Positions 1-8,127 of a stretch of DNA of 64,000 bases are shown here, one piece after another. The stretch is from JALUZX01 sp964561605 (GTDB lineage: Bacteria > Planctomycetota > UBA1135 > JALUZX01). The stretch spans positions 1 through 64,000 of the forward strand of contig CAZLQD010000040.1 in NCBI GenBank assembly GCA_964561605.1, written 5' to 3'. The stretch's first letter is position 1, and each line of letters starts with the position of its first letter. Made by a program: the position numbers and the translations under genes. The notes under the pieces were generated by a model that was not told where the DNA came from, did no database searches, and saw only the letters and a program-made list of their open reading frames with translations.

Positions 1-215
1 GGCGTCGGGCATGTTGCGGCCCTCCGGGCCGCACATGCCCGCCGGCAGGGGCTGACGAAAAAATCGGGGCTGACGATGAAATTGAATCCCTTCGTCAGCC
101 CCGGCCGGCTCGGGCATGGAACGTAGTGACATGCCCGAGACGTCCGGGGAGTGGCGACAGCATCGATAGCGTCCCAAAACAACACCACGAACCCACAAAA
201 GCCCAGACTTCCCCC
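1..215. repeat. Structured intergenic repeat, copy R1
   Basis: First of three long copies of a non-coding repeat cassette. It holds three consecutive hairpins. The first is at 6-41: the arms CGGGCATGTTGCGGCCC and GGGCCGCACATGCCCG pair over 16 bp with one bulged T and a TCC loop. The second pairs CGGGGCTGACGA (65-76) with TCGTCAGCCCCG (92-103), a perfect 12 bp stem. The third pairs CTCGGGCATG (109-118) with CATGCCCGAG (130-139), a perfect 10 bp stem. A conserved single-stranded tail with ACGTCCGGGGAGTGG follows. The next copy starts exactly 215 bases later. The window begins inside the cassette, so its left edge is unknown. No reading frame here looks like a gene. Confidence 0.85.
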
Positions 216-482
216 GGCGTCGGGCATGTTGCGGCCCTCCGGGCCGCACATGCCCGCCGGCAGGGGCTGACGAAAAAATCGGGGCTGACGATGAAATAGA
301 ATCCCTTCGTCAGCCCCGCCCGCCCGAGTCACGGTCGAAGAGCCCCCTTTTTCTCTCCCCTTCGTCAGCCCCGGCCGCCCGAGTCACGGTCGAAGAGCCC
401 CCTTGTTCTCTTCCCTTCGTCAGCCCCGGCCGGCCGAGTCACGGTCGAAGACCGTGACGAGGACGTCCGGGGAGTGGCGACA
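216..482. repeat. Structured intergenic repeat, copy R2 with internal expansion
   Basis: Second copy of the cassette. The first hairpin (221-256) and the CGGGGCTGACGA stem (280-291 with 307-318) are conserved from copy R1. The region after the second stem is expanded by tandem 55-base units. The final hairpin slot holds a different sequence: GTCACGGTC (438-446), a GAA loop, and GACCGTGAC (450-458), a perfect 9 bp stem. Copy R1 has the CTCGGGCATG stem at this place. The shared tail ACGTCCGGGGAGTGG follows in both. Both arms have changed together, so pairing is kept while sequence is not. Confidence 0.85.
306..450. repeat. Tandem 55-bp units inside repeat copy R2
   Basis: Units begin with TTCGTCAGCCCCG at 306, 361 and 416, a strict 55-base period. 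Each unit continues through a GAGTCACGGTCGAAGA segment. The first two run on into a C-rich and T-rich stretch, and the third instead completes the GTCACGGTC hairpin. The same unit recurs in copy R3, where starts at 1072 and 1127 are again 55 bases apart and a shorter 35-base unit lies at 1037. This is a tandem expansion of one part of the cassette. Confidence 0.8.
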
Positions 483-946
483 ACCCCGAAAGCGACACTA
501 CTCACGACCAGATCGAACGCACCTACGCTGGATTATCCCCCGAAAAACCCGTGACCCATCGGCCTGGAGGCCCGACGAATCGGGCGGTTGGGCGGGGGTG
601 GTGGGCTCCAAGAGCGCTTCATTTCGAGACATTGCGCCCACCCGAAACTTTTCTTCTAAAAAAATCGGCTTGCCCGGTATACAGGGGCCGGGCTTGGCCC
701 GGCTCCTGGAGAAAACTTGAAAAGGGCTATGGTTCGAAAGCCATGAGTCCCCAGTTCCGTACCCCAGAACCCTGAGGCCAGGGCTCGGCTTCGCCCGCCC
801 TGAAAAGAAAACAAAAAATCCCCTTCTTCGAAAAAAGAGAACTCCATTTCCTTGAGAGCATCTTCCCCAACCTGTCGCCACGCCGAACACGCGGGAAGCG
901 TAAAACACCAGTCGTATTACCCACCCATGCCCCCCAGACTCCCCCT
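483..946. other. Spacer between repeat copies, no gene recognised
   Basis: About 460 bases without a credible gene; the open frames on both strands have no recognisable protein character and overlap the repeats. It holds a strong hairpin at 684-706 (GCCGGGC, TTG, GCCCGGC, extended to 10 bp with one wobble). On the minus strand a T-run at about 656-665 follows this at a distance, so it could be a weak minus-strand terminator. The segment is flanked by GTGGCGACA (474-482) and its inverted copy TGTCGCCAC (873-881), which may or may not be meaningful. Confidence 0.5.
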
Positions 947-1230
947 GACGTCGGGCATGTTGCGGCCCTCCGGGCCGCACATGCCCGCCGGCAGGGGCTG
1001 ACGGGAAAATTGGGGCTGGCGATGAAATAGAATCCCATCGTCAGCCCCGCCCCGCTCGGGCATGCCCCCCCATCGTCAGCCCCGGCCGGCCGAGTCACGG
1101 TCGAAGAGCCCCCTTGTTCTCTTCCCTTCGTCAGCCCCGGCCGGCTCGGGCATGGAACGTAGTGACATGCCCGAGACGTCCGGGGAGTGGCGACAGCATC
1201 GATACCGTCCCAAAACGACCTCCCGAACCC
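947..1230. repeat. Structured intergenic repeat, copy R3
   Basis: Third long copy. The first hairpin (952-987) is intact. In the second stem the left arm is TGGGGCTGGCGA (1011-1022) against TCGTCAGCCCCG (1038-1049). The two differences from copy R1 turn standard pairs into G-U wobbles rather than breaking them. A 35-base and a 55-base unit follow, then the CTCGGGCATG hairpin (1145-1154 with 1166-1175) and the ACGTCCGGGGAGTGG tail. The copy lies directly upstream of the DUF401 gene. Confidence 0.85.
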
Positions 1231-1236
1231 AAATCC

Positions 1237-1308
1237 TCCCAGACTCCCCCTGGCGTCGGGGAATCCTGCTCTTCGAACAGACTCCCCCGCCGGCAGGGGC
1301 TGGCAGGG
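1237..1308. repeat. Degenerate fourth repeat remnant
   Basis: Segments typical of the cassette head recur here in eroded form: CCCAGACTCCCCCTGGCGTCGGG, here given as its parts CCCAGACTCCCCC and TGGCGTCGGG, and later CCGCCGGCAGGGGCTG. The central palindrome is replaced by unrelated sequence. It appears to be a decayed or interrupted copy that ends about 50 bases before the start of the next gene. Confidence 0.55.
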
Positions 1309-1355
1309 AGCTTTTTTATTTACCCCGCCCGGCGGGGAAGCTACACAGGCCCGCC

Positions 1356-2744
1356 ATGGCTGCGAACTTGATGGATTCCCTCTTGGCCGCCCCCGCCCTG
1401 GTGAAGATCCTCGGGGCTTTCGCCGCCGTTCTCGTGGCGGCCAGGCTGAAGCTCCACCTGGGACTCGCCATGGTGCTCGGCGCCCTGGTCCTTGGAGCAT
1501 GGAGCCGACTCCCCGGGGGAGAAATCCTCTCCACCATCCTCCGGGCCCTGGTGGACCTCCAAACCTGGGGCCTGGTGATCCTGGTGGTTCTCATCCTCTT
1601 CTTCGGGCGGATCCTCTCCCTCTCGGGACGCCTGGACCGGGTGGTCCGGGCCACTGTGGCGAAGATCGGTTCACGCCGCCGGGCCTCGGCCTTCCTCCCC
1701 GCCCTGATCGGGCTCCTCCCCATGCCCGGCGGGGCCATTCTCTCCGCCCCCATGGTGGAGTCCGCCGCCGCCCGGGAGGGCCTCTCCCCCGAAAGACTCA
1801 CGGCCATCAACTACTGGTTCCGCCACCTCTGGGAATACTGGTGGCCCCTCTACCCGGGAGTGATCGTCGCCGTGGGCATCCTGGAAGCCGCCCGCCCGGA
1901 AGGAATCAACCTGGGCTGGTTCATCCTCTTCGAGCTCCCCTTGACCTTCGTGGTCTTCTTCTGGGGGAAGATCTTCCTCCTGGGAAGATCCTATTCCAAT
2001 GACCGGAATCGAGGAAAACCCTCCCCGGAAAGTGAAGCCCCCCCTTCCCCGGCGGGAACACCCCCGGAAGAAGGAGCCTCCCCCCCGGGCAGCCTCCTGG
2101 GCGGCATGGCACCGATCCTTCTCGTCGTGGGCCTCACCCTTCTCTGGAACCTCTACGCCATCGCCGGCCGGGCCCTGGACTTCCCCGTTCCCCTCCTGCC
2201 CAAGACCCTTCCCCTCACCCTCTTCGTCATCCTGGGGATCTTCCACGTCTTCCGGAGCGAGGGCCTGGGCAGGAAGCAATTCCTCGAGATGGTCCGCCAC
2301 AAGACCGCCCTGGACATGGTCTTCCTGATCCTCGGCGTCATGGCCTTCCGGGCCATGGTCTCCGATTCCGGTTCGGTGGTCCATCTGGGGGGAGAACTGA
2401 AGGAAATGGGCGTGCCCGTCCTGGCCCTTGCAGCGGCCCTTCCCTTCACGGCCGGCCTGGTCACGGGCATCGCCGTGGGTTTCGCCGGGGCCTCTTTCCC
2501 CGTCGTGGCCGCCCTCATGCCCCACGGAGCCGATCCCCTCACCTTGGCCTCCTTCTACGTCCTGGCCTTCGGCGCGGGCTACACCGGCATGATGCTCTCA
2601 CCCGTCCACTTCTGCCTGGTCCTGACCAAGGACTACTTCAAGGCCTCCCTGGCGGGGACCTACAGGCTCCTCGCCCTCCCTGCACTCTTCCTCTTCCTCT
2701 CCGTCCTGGCTCTCTCCAGGCTCTACGCCCTTCTCGGCGGATGA
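1356..2744 (+). CDS. DUF401 family integral membrane protein (putative permease)
   Basis: A polytopic inner-membrane protein of about 462 residues. The motif LPMPGGAILSAPMV at about residue 120 and the mirrored glycine-rich segment VTGIAVGFAGASFP at about residue 368 match the DUF401 family. DUF401 proteins are related to large permeases, and their substrate is unknown. About ten hydrophobic helices are visible. A proline- and glutamate-rich cytoplasmic loop lies near residues 210-245. The frame stays open upstream to 1062, but that part lies in the repeat region and does not look like protein. I chose ATG 1356 because it precedes the first hydrophobic helix; ATG 1371 is also possible and neither has a strong ribosome-binding site. 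The gene stands alone. Confidence 0.75.
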   Translation: MAANLMDSLLAAPALVKILGAFAAVLVAARLKLHLGLAMVLGALVLGAWSRLPGGEILSTILRALVDLQTWGLVILVVLILFFGRILSLSGRLDRVVRATVAKIGSRRRASAFLPALIGLLPMPGGAILSAPMVESAAAREGLSPERLTAINYWFRHLWEYWWPLYPGVIVAVGILEAARPEGINLGWFILFELPLTFVVFFWGKIFLLGRSYSNDRNRGKPSPESEAPPSPAGTPPEEGASPPGSLLGGMAPILLVVGLTLLWNLYAIAGRALDFPVPLLPKTLPLTLFVILGIFHVFRSEGLGRKQFLEMVRHKTALDMVFLILGVMAFRAMVSDSGSVVHLGGELKEMGVPVLALAAALPFTAGLVTGIAVGFAGASFPVVAALMPHGADPLTLASFYVLAFGAGYTGMMLSPVHFCLVLTKDYFKASLAGTYRLLALPALFLFLSVLALSRLYALLGG

Positions 2745-2852
2745 GCCTCCTCCGGGAGCCACCTGGGAGGGAGGATCCTCCCGGCAAGGGGAATTCCCAG
2801 AAAAAGAATGGAGCCGGGAAGGATGAAAGATGAAAAGGAAAGAGAGGGGGGA

Positions 2853-2883
2853 GGCCCGCCCCCGTGGAGACCGGGGGCGGGCC
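2853..2883 (-). terminator. Intrinsic terminator of the porin gene
   Basis: GGCCCGCCCCCG (2853-2864) pairs perfectly over 12 bp with CGGGGGCGGGCC (2872-2883), with a 7-base loop. On the minus strand it follows the porin stop codon by about ten bases and leads into a pyrimidine-rich tract. It also lies between two convergent genes. Confidence 0.75.
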
Positions 2884-2892
2884 GGCGCGGCA

Positions 2893-4167
2893 TCAGAAGG
2901 TGAGCTCCATCTGGAGCCAGAACTTCGCCGTGTCGGCGTATCCGGCCTTGCCGTCGAAGAGGCCCGCCTTGCCGAGGACCTTGACGTGATCCGAGAGCTT
3001 CTTGGTGAGGACGGCGTCCCATTCGTAACCCAGGATCCCGCCGCCTTCCTCGGTCTTGAAGGTGTGATACACAACCTTCCCCTTCAACTCGTAGGGAAGC
3101 TCGGGCGCAACGTAGAGATAGATGTCCTGCAGCCCGTCCCTCGGAGTGGTGAGGAAGGCGTCCACCCAGCCGTTGAAGGCGTGCAGGGTGGCGAGGGGCG
3201 TCTGGAAGGAGGCCTTCCCGTTGTCCGAGGAGAGGATCTCCCAGGCTGCTCCGGCCGACCCCAGGCCCTTCTTGGTCACGGATAGATCCGCCAGCCAGTA
3301 ATCAGCCTGGTAATCCACGCCGCTCCTCAAGCCGTCCACCTGGCGCGCGTAGGAGAAGGTGTAACCCAGGTCCAGGTCCTCGTTCAGGTCGTGGCTCCCC
3401 TTGAACCGGCCGCCGTAGGTGTTCGAGTTCAGGTTCTTGGCGTTGTCGAAGTAGAGCAGGTAGGCGAAGAGGACCACCTTCCCGTAGGGGCACCCGTCGT
3501 AGGACGCGTTGAACAGGTGGGACCTGGAGTCGAAGTCGAGGCCCGAGTCGGGACCGTAGATCCGGTTGATCCTCCCCAGGAAACTGTAGAAGAAACCGAA
3601 GTCTTCCAGGGCCGAACATTTGAAGGTCGCGGCGTCGTAGGTCTGCTCGTTCTGCCTCCAGCCCACGTTCCCGATGAACCTGTGGTCGTCCAGGGTGATC
3701 CGCTGGCGACCCACGATGGCTTCACCCTTGCCGCACTTGTAGGAAAGGTACCCCTGGTTCAACTCCGTGTCCTGGGGATCGGCGATGACGGCCTTGCCGT
3801 TCTCCCGGTTGAGCCCGGCGGCATTGTAGAGGCTGTATCCGAAGGCCCGGATGTCCTCCATCTCCCCGTAGAGGGAGAAGCCGTAGAATCTCTTCGTTCC
3901 GTAACCCAGCCTCAACCGCTCCGTATAGGCCTGGGAATTCGAGACCCCTTTCTGGTTGACCCATTCGGCGCGGGTCCTCAGGTTCACCCGGACCTTGCCC
4001 TCGGTCAGGGCGTCCTCGAGGGAATCGAAGAAGGATTCGCTCCCCTCCTCCTTCTCCAACCCGGCGCCCTCCAGGCCCTTCTCCTGGGCCGCCGCCCGGA
4101 AAGGAAGGCCGAGGAAGAGCAGAGCCGCGGCCAGAGGAACCAAACGAGGAATTCGGAACTTTCTCAT
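2893..4167 (-). CDS. Outer-membrane porin, alginate-export-like beta barrel
   Basis: A 424-residue exported beta-barrel protein. A signal peptide (about residues 1-28, MRKFRIP then a leucine and alanine core ending AAAQ) is followed by alternating polar and aromatic strands. The segment GRQRITLDDHRFIG followed by WRQNEQTYDA is the hallmark of the alginate-export (Alginate_exp) porin group. The chain ends in LTF, a terminal aromatic suited to Bam-dependent insertion. The start ATG 4167 has AGGAGGT just upstream and fits the signal peptide; a longer frame reaches 4293 but adds non-signal sequence. The substrate is not known: family members pass anionic polysaccharides, sugars or other small solutes. 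The upstream neighbour is a glycogen debranching enzyme, which hints at carbohydrate but does not prove it. Confidence 0.8.
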   Translation of the reverse strand: MRKFRIPRLVPLAAALLFLGLPFRAAAQEKGLEGAGLEKEEGSESFFDSLEDALTEGKVRVNLRTRAEWVNQKGVSNSQAYTERLRLGYGTKRFYGFSLYGEMEDIRAFGYSLYNAAGLNRENGKAVIADPQDTELNQGYLSYKCGKGEAIVGRQRITLDDHRFIGNVGWRQNEQTYDAATFKCSALEDFGFFYSFLGRINRIYGPDSGLDFDSRSHLFNASYDGCPYGKVVLFAYLLYFDNAKNLNSNTYGGRFKGSHDLNEDLDLGYTFSYARQVDGLRSGVDYQADYWLADLSVTKKGLGSAGAAWEILSSDNGKASFQTPLATLHAFNGWVDAFLTTPRDGLQDIYLYVAPELPYELKGKVVYHTFKTEEGGGILGYEWDAVLTKKLSDHVKVLGKAGLFDGKAGYADTAKFWLQMELTF

Positions 4168-4279
4168 GACGACCACCTCCTGGATGTGAACGGAAGGACG
4201 GGGAAACGCTCCCCGGCGGACCGGCCGTTCCGGAGCCGCTGCCCGCCGCAGGGGGAATTGTTCCCGGAAAAAGACCTGG

Positions 4280-4336
4280 GAAAAAGAAAACAAAAAGATA
4301 AAGAAGCGGATCCCCGGGCTCCGCCGCCCGGGATCA
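4280..4336 (-). terminator. Intrinsic terminator of glgX
   Basis: On the minus strand GATCCCGGGC pairs with GCCCGGGGATC (plus positions 4308-4336, one bulged base). A long T-rich tract follows (plus 4280-4304, A-rich). The stem includes the glgX stop codon. It separates glgX from the porin gene. Confidence 0.7.
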
Positions 4337-6511
4337 ATCCCTCGGCTTGGAGACCAGGATCACCGAAGACCGGGCCTTCACCCTGAGGCGGCTCCCCCGC
4401 ACGAAGGGGGCTTTCTCCTCCCGGAGGATGTCCTTGGGGGCCTTCCTGGCCGTGTCCACCACCTTCCTCCACCCGAAACCTTCGCGAAAATACGGGACCT
4501 CGAAGGTGAGAGGGGCGTCGTGGGCGTTGAGGACGACGAAGATGTCGTCGTCGCCCTCGGCGCCGAAGCTCTCCGAACCGTCCAGGAGGAAGGCCAGGGC
4601 CCGGGAGGAGGGGGACCAGTCGGGACGGCCCGTCTCTACGCCGTGCCAACTGATGTCCGGAAGCTGGTCGCCGTCGTGGTCCAGGCCGGCGAAGAAGTGG
4701 CGGCGCCTCAGGGCCGGATGCCTCCTCCGGAAGAGGGTGATCATCCGGAAGAACCGGAGCATTTCGCCGTTCTTCCGGACGAGGTTCCAGTCCAGCCAGC
4801 TCGTCTCGTTGTCCTGGCAATAGGCGTTGTTGTTCCCCCCCTGGCTCCGAAGGACCTCGTCCCCGGCCAGGGTCATGGGCACTCCCTGGGAGACCATGAG
4901 GATGACCAGGAAATTCTTGGCCTGGCGCTTGCGGAGTTCCAGGACGTCCGGATCGTCCGTGGGACCTTCCACGCCGTGGTTCCAGGACCAGTTGTCGTCG
5001 GCCCCGTCCCGGTTCTCCTCGCCGTTGGCCTCGTTGTGCTTCCCGTTGAAGGAAACCAGGTCCCAGAGGGTGAAGCCGTCGTGGCTCGTGACGAAGTTGA
5101 CCGAATGGTAAGGGGCCCTGCCGCCGGCCTGGTAGAGATCGGAACTCCCGGCGATCCTCGTCGCCAGGGCCGGGACCATGCCGAAATCTCCTCTCACGAA
5201 TTTCCGGACGTCGTCCCGGAACCGGCCGTTCCACTCGGCCCACCGGCCCCATGCGGGAAAGGACCCGACCTGGTAGAGTCCCGCCGCGTCCCATGCCTCG
5301 GCGATGATCTTCGTGCCCGCCAGGACCGGGTCCTCGGCGATTCGCTCCAGGACCGGCGGGTCCGCAAGGACCTCGCCGTTGCGTCCCCGCCCGAGAACCG
5401 AGGCCAGGTCGAAGCGGAACCCGTCCACGTGCATCTCCATCACCCAGTAGCGCAGGCAGTCCAGGATCAGGTCCCGCACCAGGGGATGGTTGCAGTTCAA
5501 GGTGTTCCCGCAACCCGTATAGTTCCGGTAGCTTCCACCCTCGCCCAGGATGTAATATACGCTGTTCTCCAGCCCCTTGAAGGAGAGGACCGGCCCGGAG
5601 CCGTCCCCCTCGCCCGTATGGTTGAAGACCACGTCCAGGATCACCTCGATTCCCTCCGCGTGGAGGGCCTTTACCATTTCCCGGAACTCCCGCACCTGCC
5701 CGCCGCCGGCCGGCCGGGAGGCATAGGATGCCTTCGGGGCGAAGAAGGCCACCGGGTTGTACCCCCAGTAGTCCAGGAGCCTCTCCCCGGTGAGAGGGTT
5801 GGTCCGGACGTTTCCGGTCTCCACGAATTCCGCCACGGGCATGAGTTCGACGGCGGTGATTCCCAGGGACTTCAAGTAGGGGATCTTCTCCATCACCCCC
5901 ATGAAGGTGCCCGGGGCGGAGACTCCCGAGCTGGGGTGGCGGGTGAATCCCCGCACGTGCATCTCGTAGATGATGGTATCCGCCAGCGGCCGCCCCAGGG
6001 GCTGGTCGCCCTCCCAGTCGAAGTGGTCCTCCAGGACGACTCCCTTCAGGACGGACCCCAGGCCCCGGTGTTTCTCCCCGGCGGGAACGTAGACCGGCCC
6101 GCCCCAGGTCTCCCCCCCCGCAAGGGCCCGGGCGTACGGATCCAGGAGGGAATAACCCGGGTCGAAACGGTGCCCCTCCCCTTCGGGATCCCAGGGCCCC
6201 TGGACCCGCCAGGCGTAGAGGGCTCCCACCCCCAGGCCTTCCACCTCCACGTGCCAGACGTTCCCCGTCTTGTTGAGAGCCGGGTCGAGGGGAACGACCC
6301 AGGCAGGTTCCTCCCGGGGATCCTCGAAGAGGAGAAGGTCCACCTTGACGGCGTTCCGGGAGAAGAGGGCGAAGTTCACCCCCCCCGGGACCAGCCTGGC
6401 GCCGAAGGGCAGGGGCGCCCCCCTGAGGACCTTGAGGTCCCCGTAGCCTCCGGGAACCCCGGGGCCGGTTCGTTCCAAAGCAGAGGACATCGGTCTCGAA
6501 GAGCTCTCCAT
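4334..6511 (-). CDS. glgX: Glycogen debranching enzyme GlgX (isoamylase type)
   Basis: A cytoplasmic enzyme of about 725 residues that hydrolyses alpha-1,6 branches of glycogen after phosphorylase action. An N-terminal CBM48-like domain (about residues 15-130) is followed by a GH13 barrel. All four conserved regions are visible: DVVFNHTGEG near residue 290, FRFDLASVLG near 367 with the nucleophile Asp, IIAEAWDAAG near 400 with the acid Glu, and SHDGFTLWDL near 474 with the transition-state Asp. Length is normal for GlgX and TreX proteins. ATG 6511 has GGGAGGGG next to it; the frame is open to 6670 but the extra part is not conserved in character. ATG 6490 is an alternative. No other glycogen gene lies nearby. 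It is divergent from the Kor operon. Confidence 0.92.
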   Translation of the reverse strand: MESSSRPMSSALERTGPGVPGGYGDLKVLRGAPLPFGARLVPGGVNFALFSRNAVKVDLLLFEDPREEPAWVVPLDPALNKTGNVWHVEVEGLGVGALYAWRVQGPWDPEGEGHRFDPGYSLLDPYARALAGGETWGGPVYVPAGEKHRGLGSVLKGVVLEDHFDWEGDQPLGRPLADTIIYEMHVRGFTRHPSSGVSAPGTFMGVMEKIPYLKSLGITAVELMPVAEFVETGNVRTNPLTGERLLDYWGYNPVAFFAPKASYASRPAGGGQVREFREMVKALHAEGIEVILDVVFNHTGEGDGSGPVLSFKGLENSVYYILGEGGSYRNYTGCGNTLNCNHPLVRDLILDCLRYWVMEMHVDGFRFDLASVLGRGRNGEVLADPPVLERIAEDPVLAGTKIIAEAWDAAGLYQVGSFPAWGRWAEWNGRFRDDVRKFVRGDFGMVPALATRIAGSSDLYQAGGRAPYHSVNFVTSHDGFTLWDLVSFNGKHNEANGEENRDGADDNWSWNHGVEGPTDDPDVLELRKRQAKNFLVILMVSQGVPMTLAGDEVLRSQGGNNNAYCQDNETSWLDWNLVRKNGEMLRFFRMITLFRRRHPALRRRHFFAGLDHDGDQLPDISWHGVETGRPDWSPSSRALAFLLDGSESFGAEGDDDIFVVLNAHDAPLTFEVPYFREGFGWRKVVDTARKAPKDILREEKAPFVRGSRLRVKARSSVILVSKPRD

Positions 6512-6634
6512 CCCCCTCCCGCCTTTCCCCCGTCCCCCCTTTTCATCCCGTCCCGGGCCGGGGAATGCAACCGCAAAACCTGGGACACTTCCCCCTCCAT
6601 GCCCCAAAAATTTCCCTACTCTTTTTTTTCTTCT

Positions 6635-6654
6635 CGAAAGATGGTGGTCTTTCG
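6635..6654. promoter_or_regulatory. Inverted repeat between glgX and kor genes
   Basis: CGAAAGA (6635-6641) and TCTTTCG (6648-6654) form a perfect 7-bp inverted repeat with a 6-base spacer in the 194-base divergent intergenic region. A run of eight T lies just before it. It could be an operator for the Kor operon. No known regulator motif is recognised. Confidence 0.35.
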
Positions 6655-6705
6655 GAACCTTTGGGAGCATAAGGACCCTATTGGTGTTCCCCTAGGAGAA
6701 GGTCC

Positions 6706-8127
6706 ATGCCGAACCATCAGATCCTGATCTACGAGCCTTGGTGCAAGGGCTGCGAAATCTGCATCCGAATCTGCCCCAAGGACGTTCTGGCCCTGAACGA
6801 CCGGGGCAAGGTCTCCATCCAGAACCAGGATGCCTGCATCGGATGCCGGCAGTGCGAGCTCCACTGCCCCGACCTCGCCATCCGGGTGATCCCCGACAGG
6901 CCGGGGAAGAAGGAGGCCCCCCCCGAGGAAGCAAAGGCCCTGGAAAAGCCCCCCGCCCTCCTGGGAGAGGGGCCTCCCGCCATGCTGGGGGACAAACCCC
7001 TGGTGAAGGTCATGACCGGAAACGACGCCTGCGCCCTGGGAGCCATCGCCGCGGGATGCCGCTTCTTCGCCGGTTATCCCATCACACCCAGCTCGGAGAT
7101 CGCCGAGAATCTCTCGGCCCTCCTTCCAAAAGTCGGGGGCCGGTTCATCCAGATGGAGGACGAGATCGCCTCCATGGGCGCCGTCGTGGGCGCTTCCCTG
7201 GCGGGAGCCAAGGCCATGACGGCCACGTCGGGCCCGGGTTTCTCCCTCAAACAAGAAAACCTGGGTTACGCCTCCATGGCCGAAGCCCCTTGCGTCGTGG
7301 TGAACGTCATGCGGGGCGGCCCCTCAACGGGGCTTCCCACCTTGGGGACCCAGCAGGACGTCATGCAGGCCCGGTGGGGCACCCATGGAGACCACCCGGT
7401 GATCGTCCTCTGCCCCTTCAGCGTCCAGGAGACCTTCTTCTCCACCATCCGGGCCTTCAACCTGGCCGAGAAATTCCGCGTCCCCGTTGTGGTCCTCCTC
7501 GACGAGGTAGTGGGACACACCACGGAGAAGGCCGTCCTCCCCCCGGCCTCGGAAGTGAAGATCGAAACCCGGCCCAGGCCCACCGACCCTCCCGAGACCT
7601 ACCTTCCTTACAGGCACACCGAGACGGACATCCCTCCCATGGCGGTCTACGGCGAGGGCTACCGGTTCCACGTGACCGGCCTGGCCCACGACGAGACGGG
7701 CTTCCCCACCAACGACTCCCGGGAGATCGACCGCCTCCTCAGGCGGATCAACCGCAAGATCGAGCGCTACCGCGACGAGATCGTGGACGTCCAGACGGAG
7801 AGCCTGGAAGGAGCCGAACTGGTGGTCTTCTCCTACGGCTCCGCCGCCCGTTCCGCCAGGGAAGCCGTCCGTATGGCCCGGGCCGAGGGACTCCCAGTGG
7901 GTCTCTTCCGGCCCACCGTCCTCTGGCCCTTCCCCGACAAGGAGCTCGTCGAGGCCTGCCGGGAGGCCAAGGCCGTCCTGGTGCCCGAGCTCAATCTGGG
8001 CATGATGGCCCACGAAGTGGAGTGGGCCCTCCAGGATCGGAACAAGGTGCACAAGCTCAACAGGGTGGACGGCGAGCCCCTTCCCCCCACGGCCATCCTG
8101 GCCAAGATCAAGGAGGTGCTGGGATGA
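6706..8127 (+). CDS. korA: 2-oxoacid:ferredoxin oxidoreductase alpha subunit with fused ferredoxin domain
   Basis: Alpha subunit (473 residues) of a 2-oxoglutarate-type ferredoxin oxidoreductase, which decarboxylates a 2-oxoacid to its acyl-CoA and reduces ferredoxin. Residues 1-60 form a 2[4Fe-4S] ferredoxin domain with cysteines 13, 16, 19, 23 and 44, 47, 50, 54. A linker of about 40 residues follows. The catalytic alpha domain starts at GNDACALGAIAAGC (about residue 105) with GYPITPSSEIAE, typical of KorA and VorB. In many organisms the ferredoxin is a separate small delta subunit; here the two are one chain. AGGAGA lies 7 bases before ATG 6706. The next gene overlaps the stop (ATGA), so the subunits are translationally coupled. 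Substrate choice among 2-oxoglutarate, branched-chain and other oxoacids cannot be fixed from sequence alone. Confidence 0.9.
   Translation: MPNHQILIYEPWCKGCEICIRICPKDVLALNDRGKVSIQNQDACIGCRQCELHCPDLAIRVIPDRPGKKEAPPEEAKALEKPPALLGEGPPAMLGDKPLVKVMTGNDACALGAIAAGCRFFAGYPITPSSEIAENLSALLPKVGGRFIQMEDEIASMGAVVGASLAGAKAMTATSGPGFSLKQENLGYASMAEAPCVVVNVMRGGPSTGLPTLGTQQDVMQARWGTHGDHPVIVLCPFSVQETFFSTIRAFNLAEKFRVPVVVLLDEVVGHTTEKAVLPPASEVKIETRPRPTDPPETYLPYRHTETDIPPMAVYGEGYRFHVTGLAHDETGFPTNDSREIDRLLRRINRKIERYRDEIVDVQTESLEGAELVVFSYGSAARSAREAVRMARAEGLPVGLFRPTVLWPFPDKELVEACREAKAVLVPELNLGMMAHEVEWALQDRNKVHKLNRVDGEPLPPTAILAKIKEVLG

Noticed and set aside
1..1310. CRISPR array
   Set aside because: Repeat length, the variable units and lack of regular unique spacers do not fit; no cas gene is present.
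403..1500. Open frames on both strands inside the repeat region (105, 160, 257 and other residues)
   Set aside because: They run through hairpins and tandem units, have no recognisable protein features, and overlap one another.
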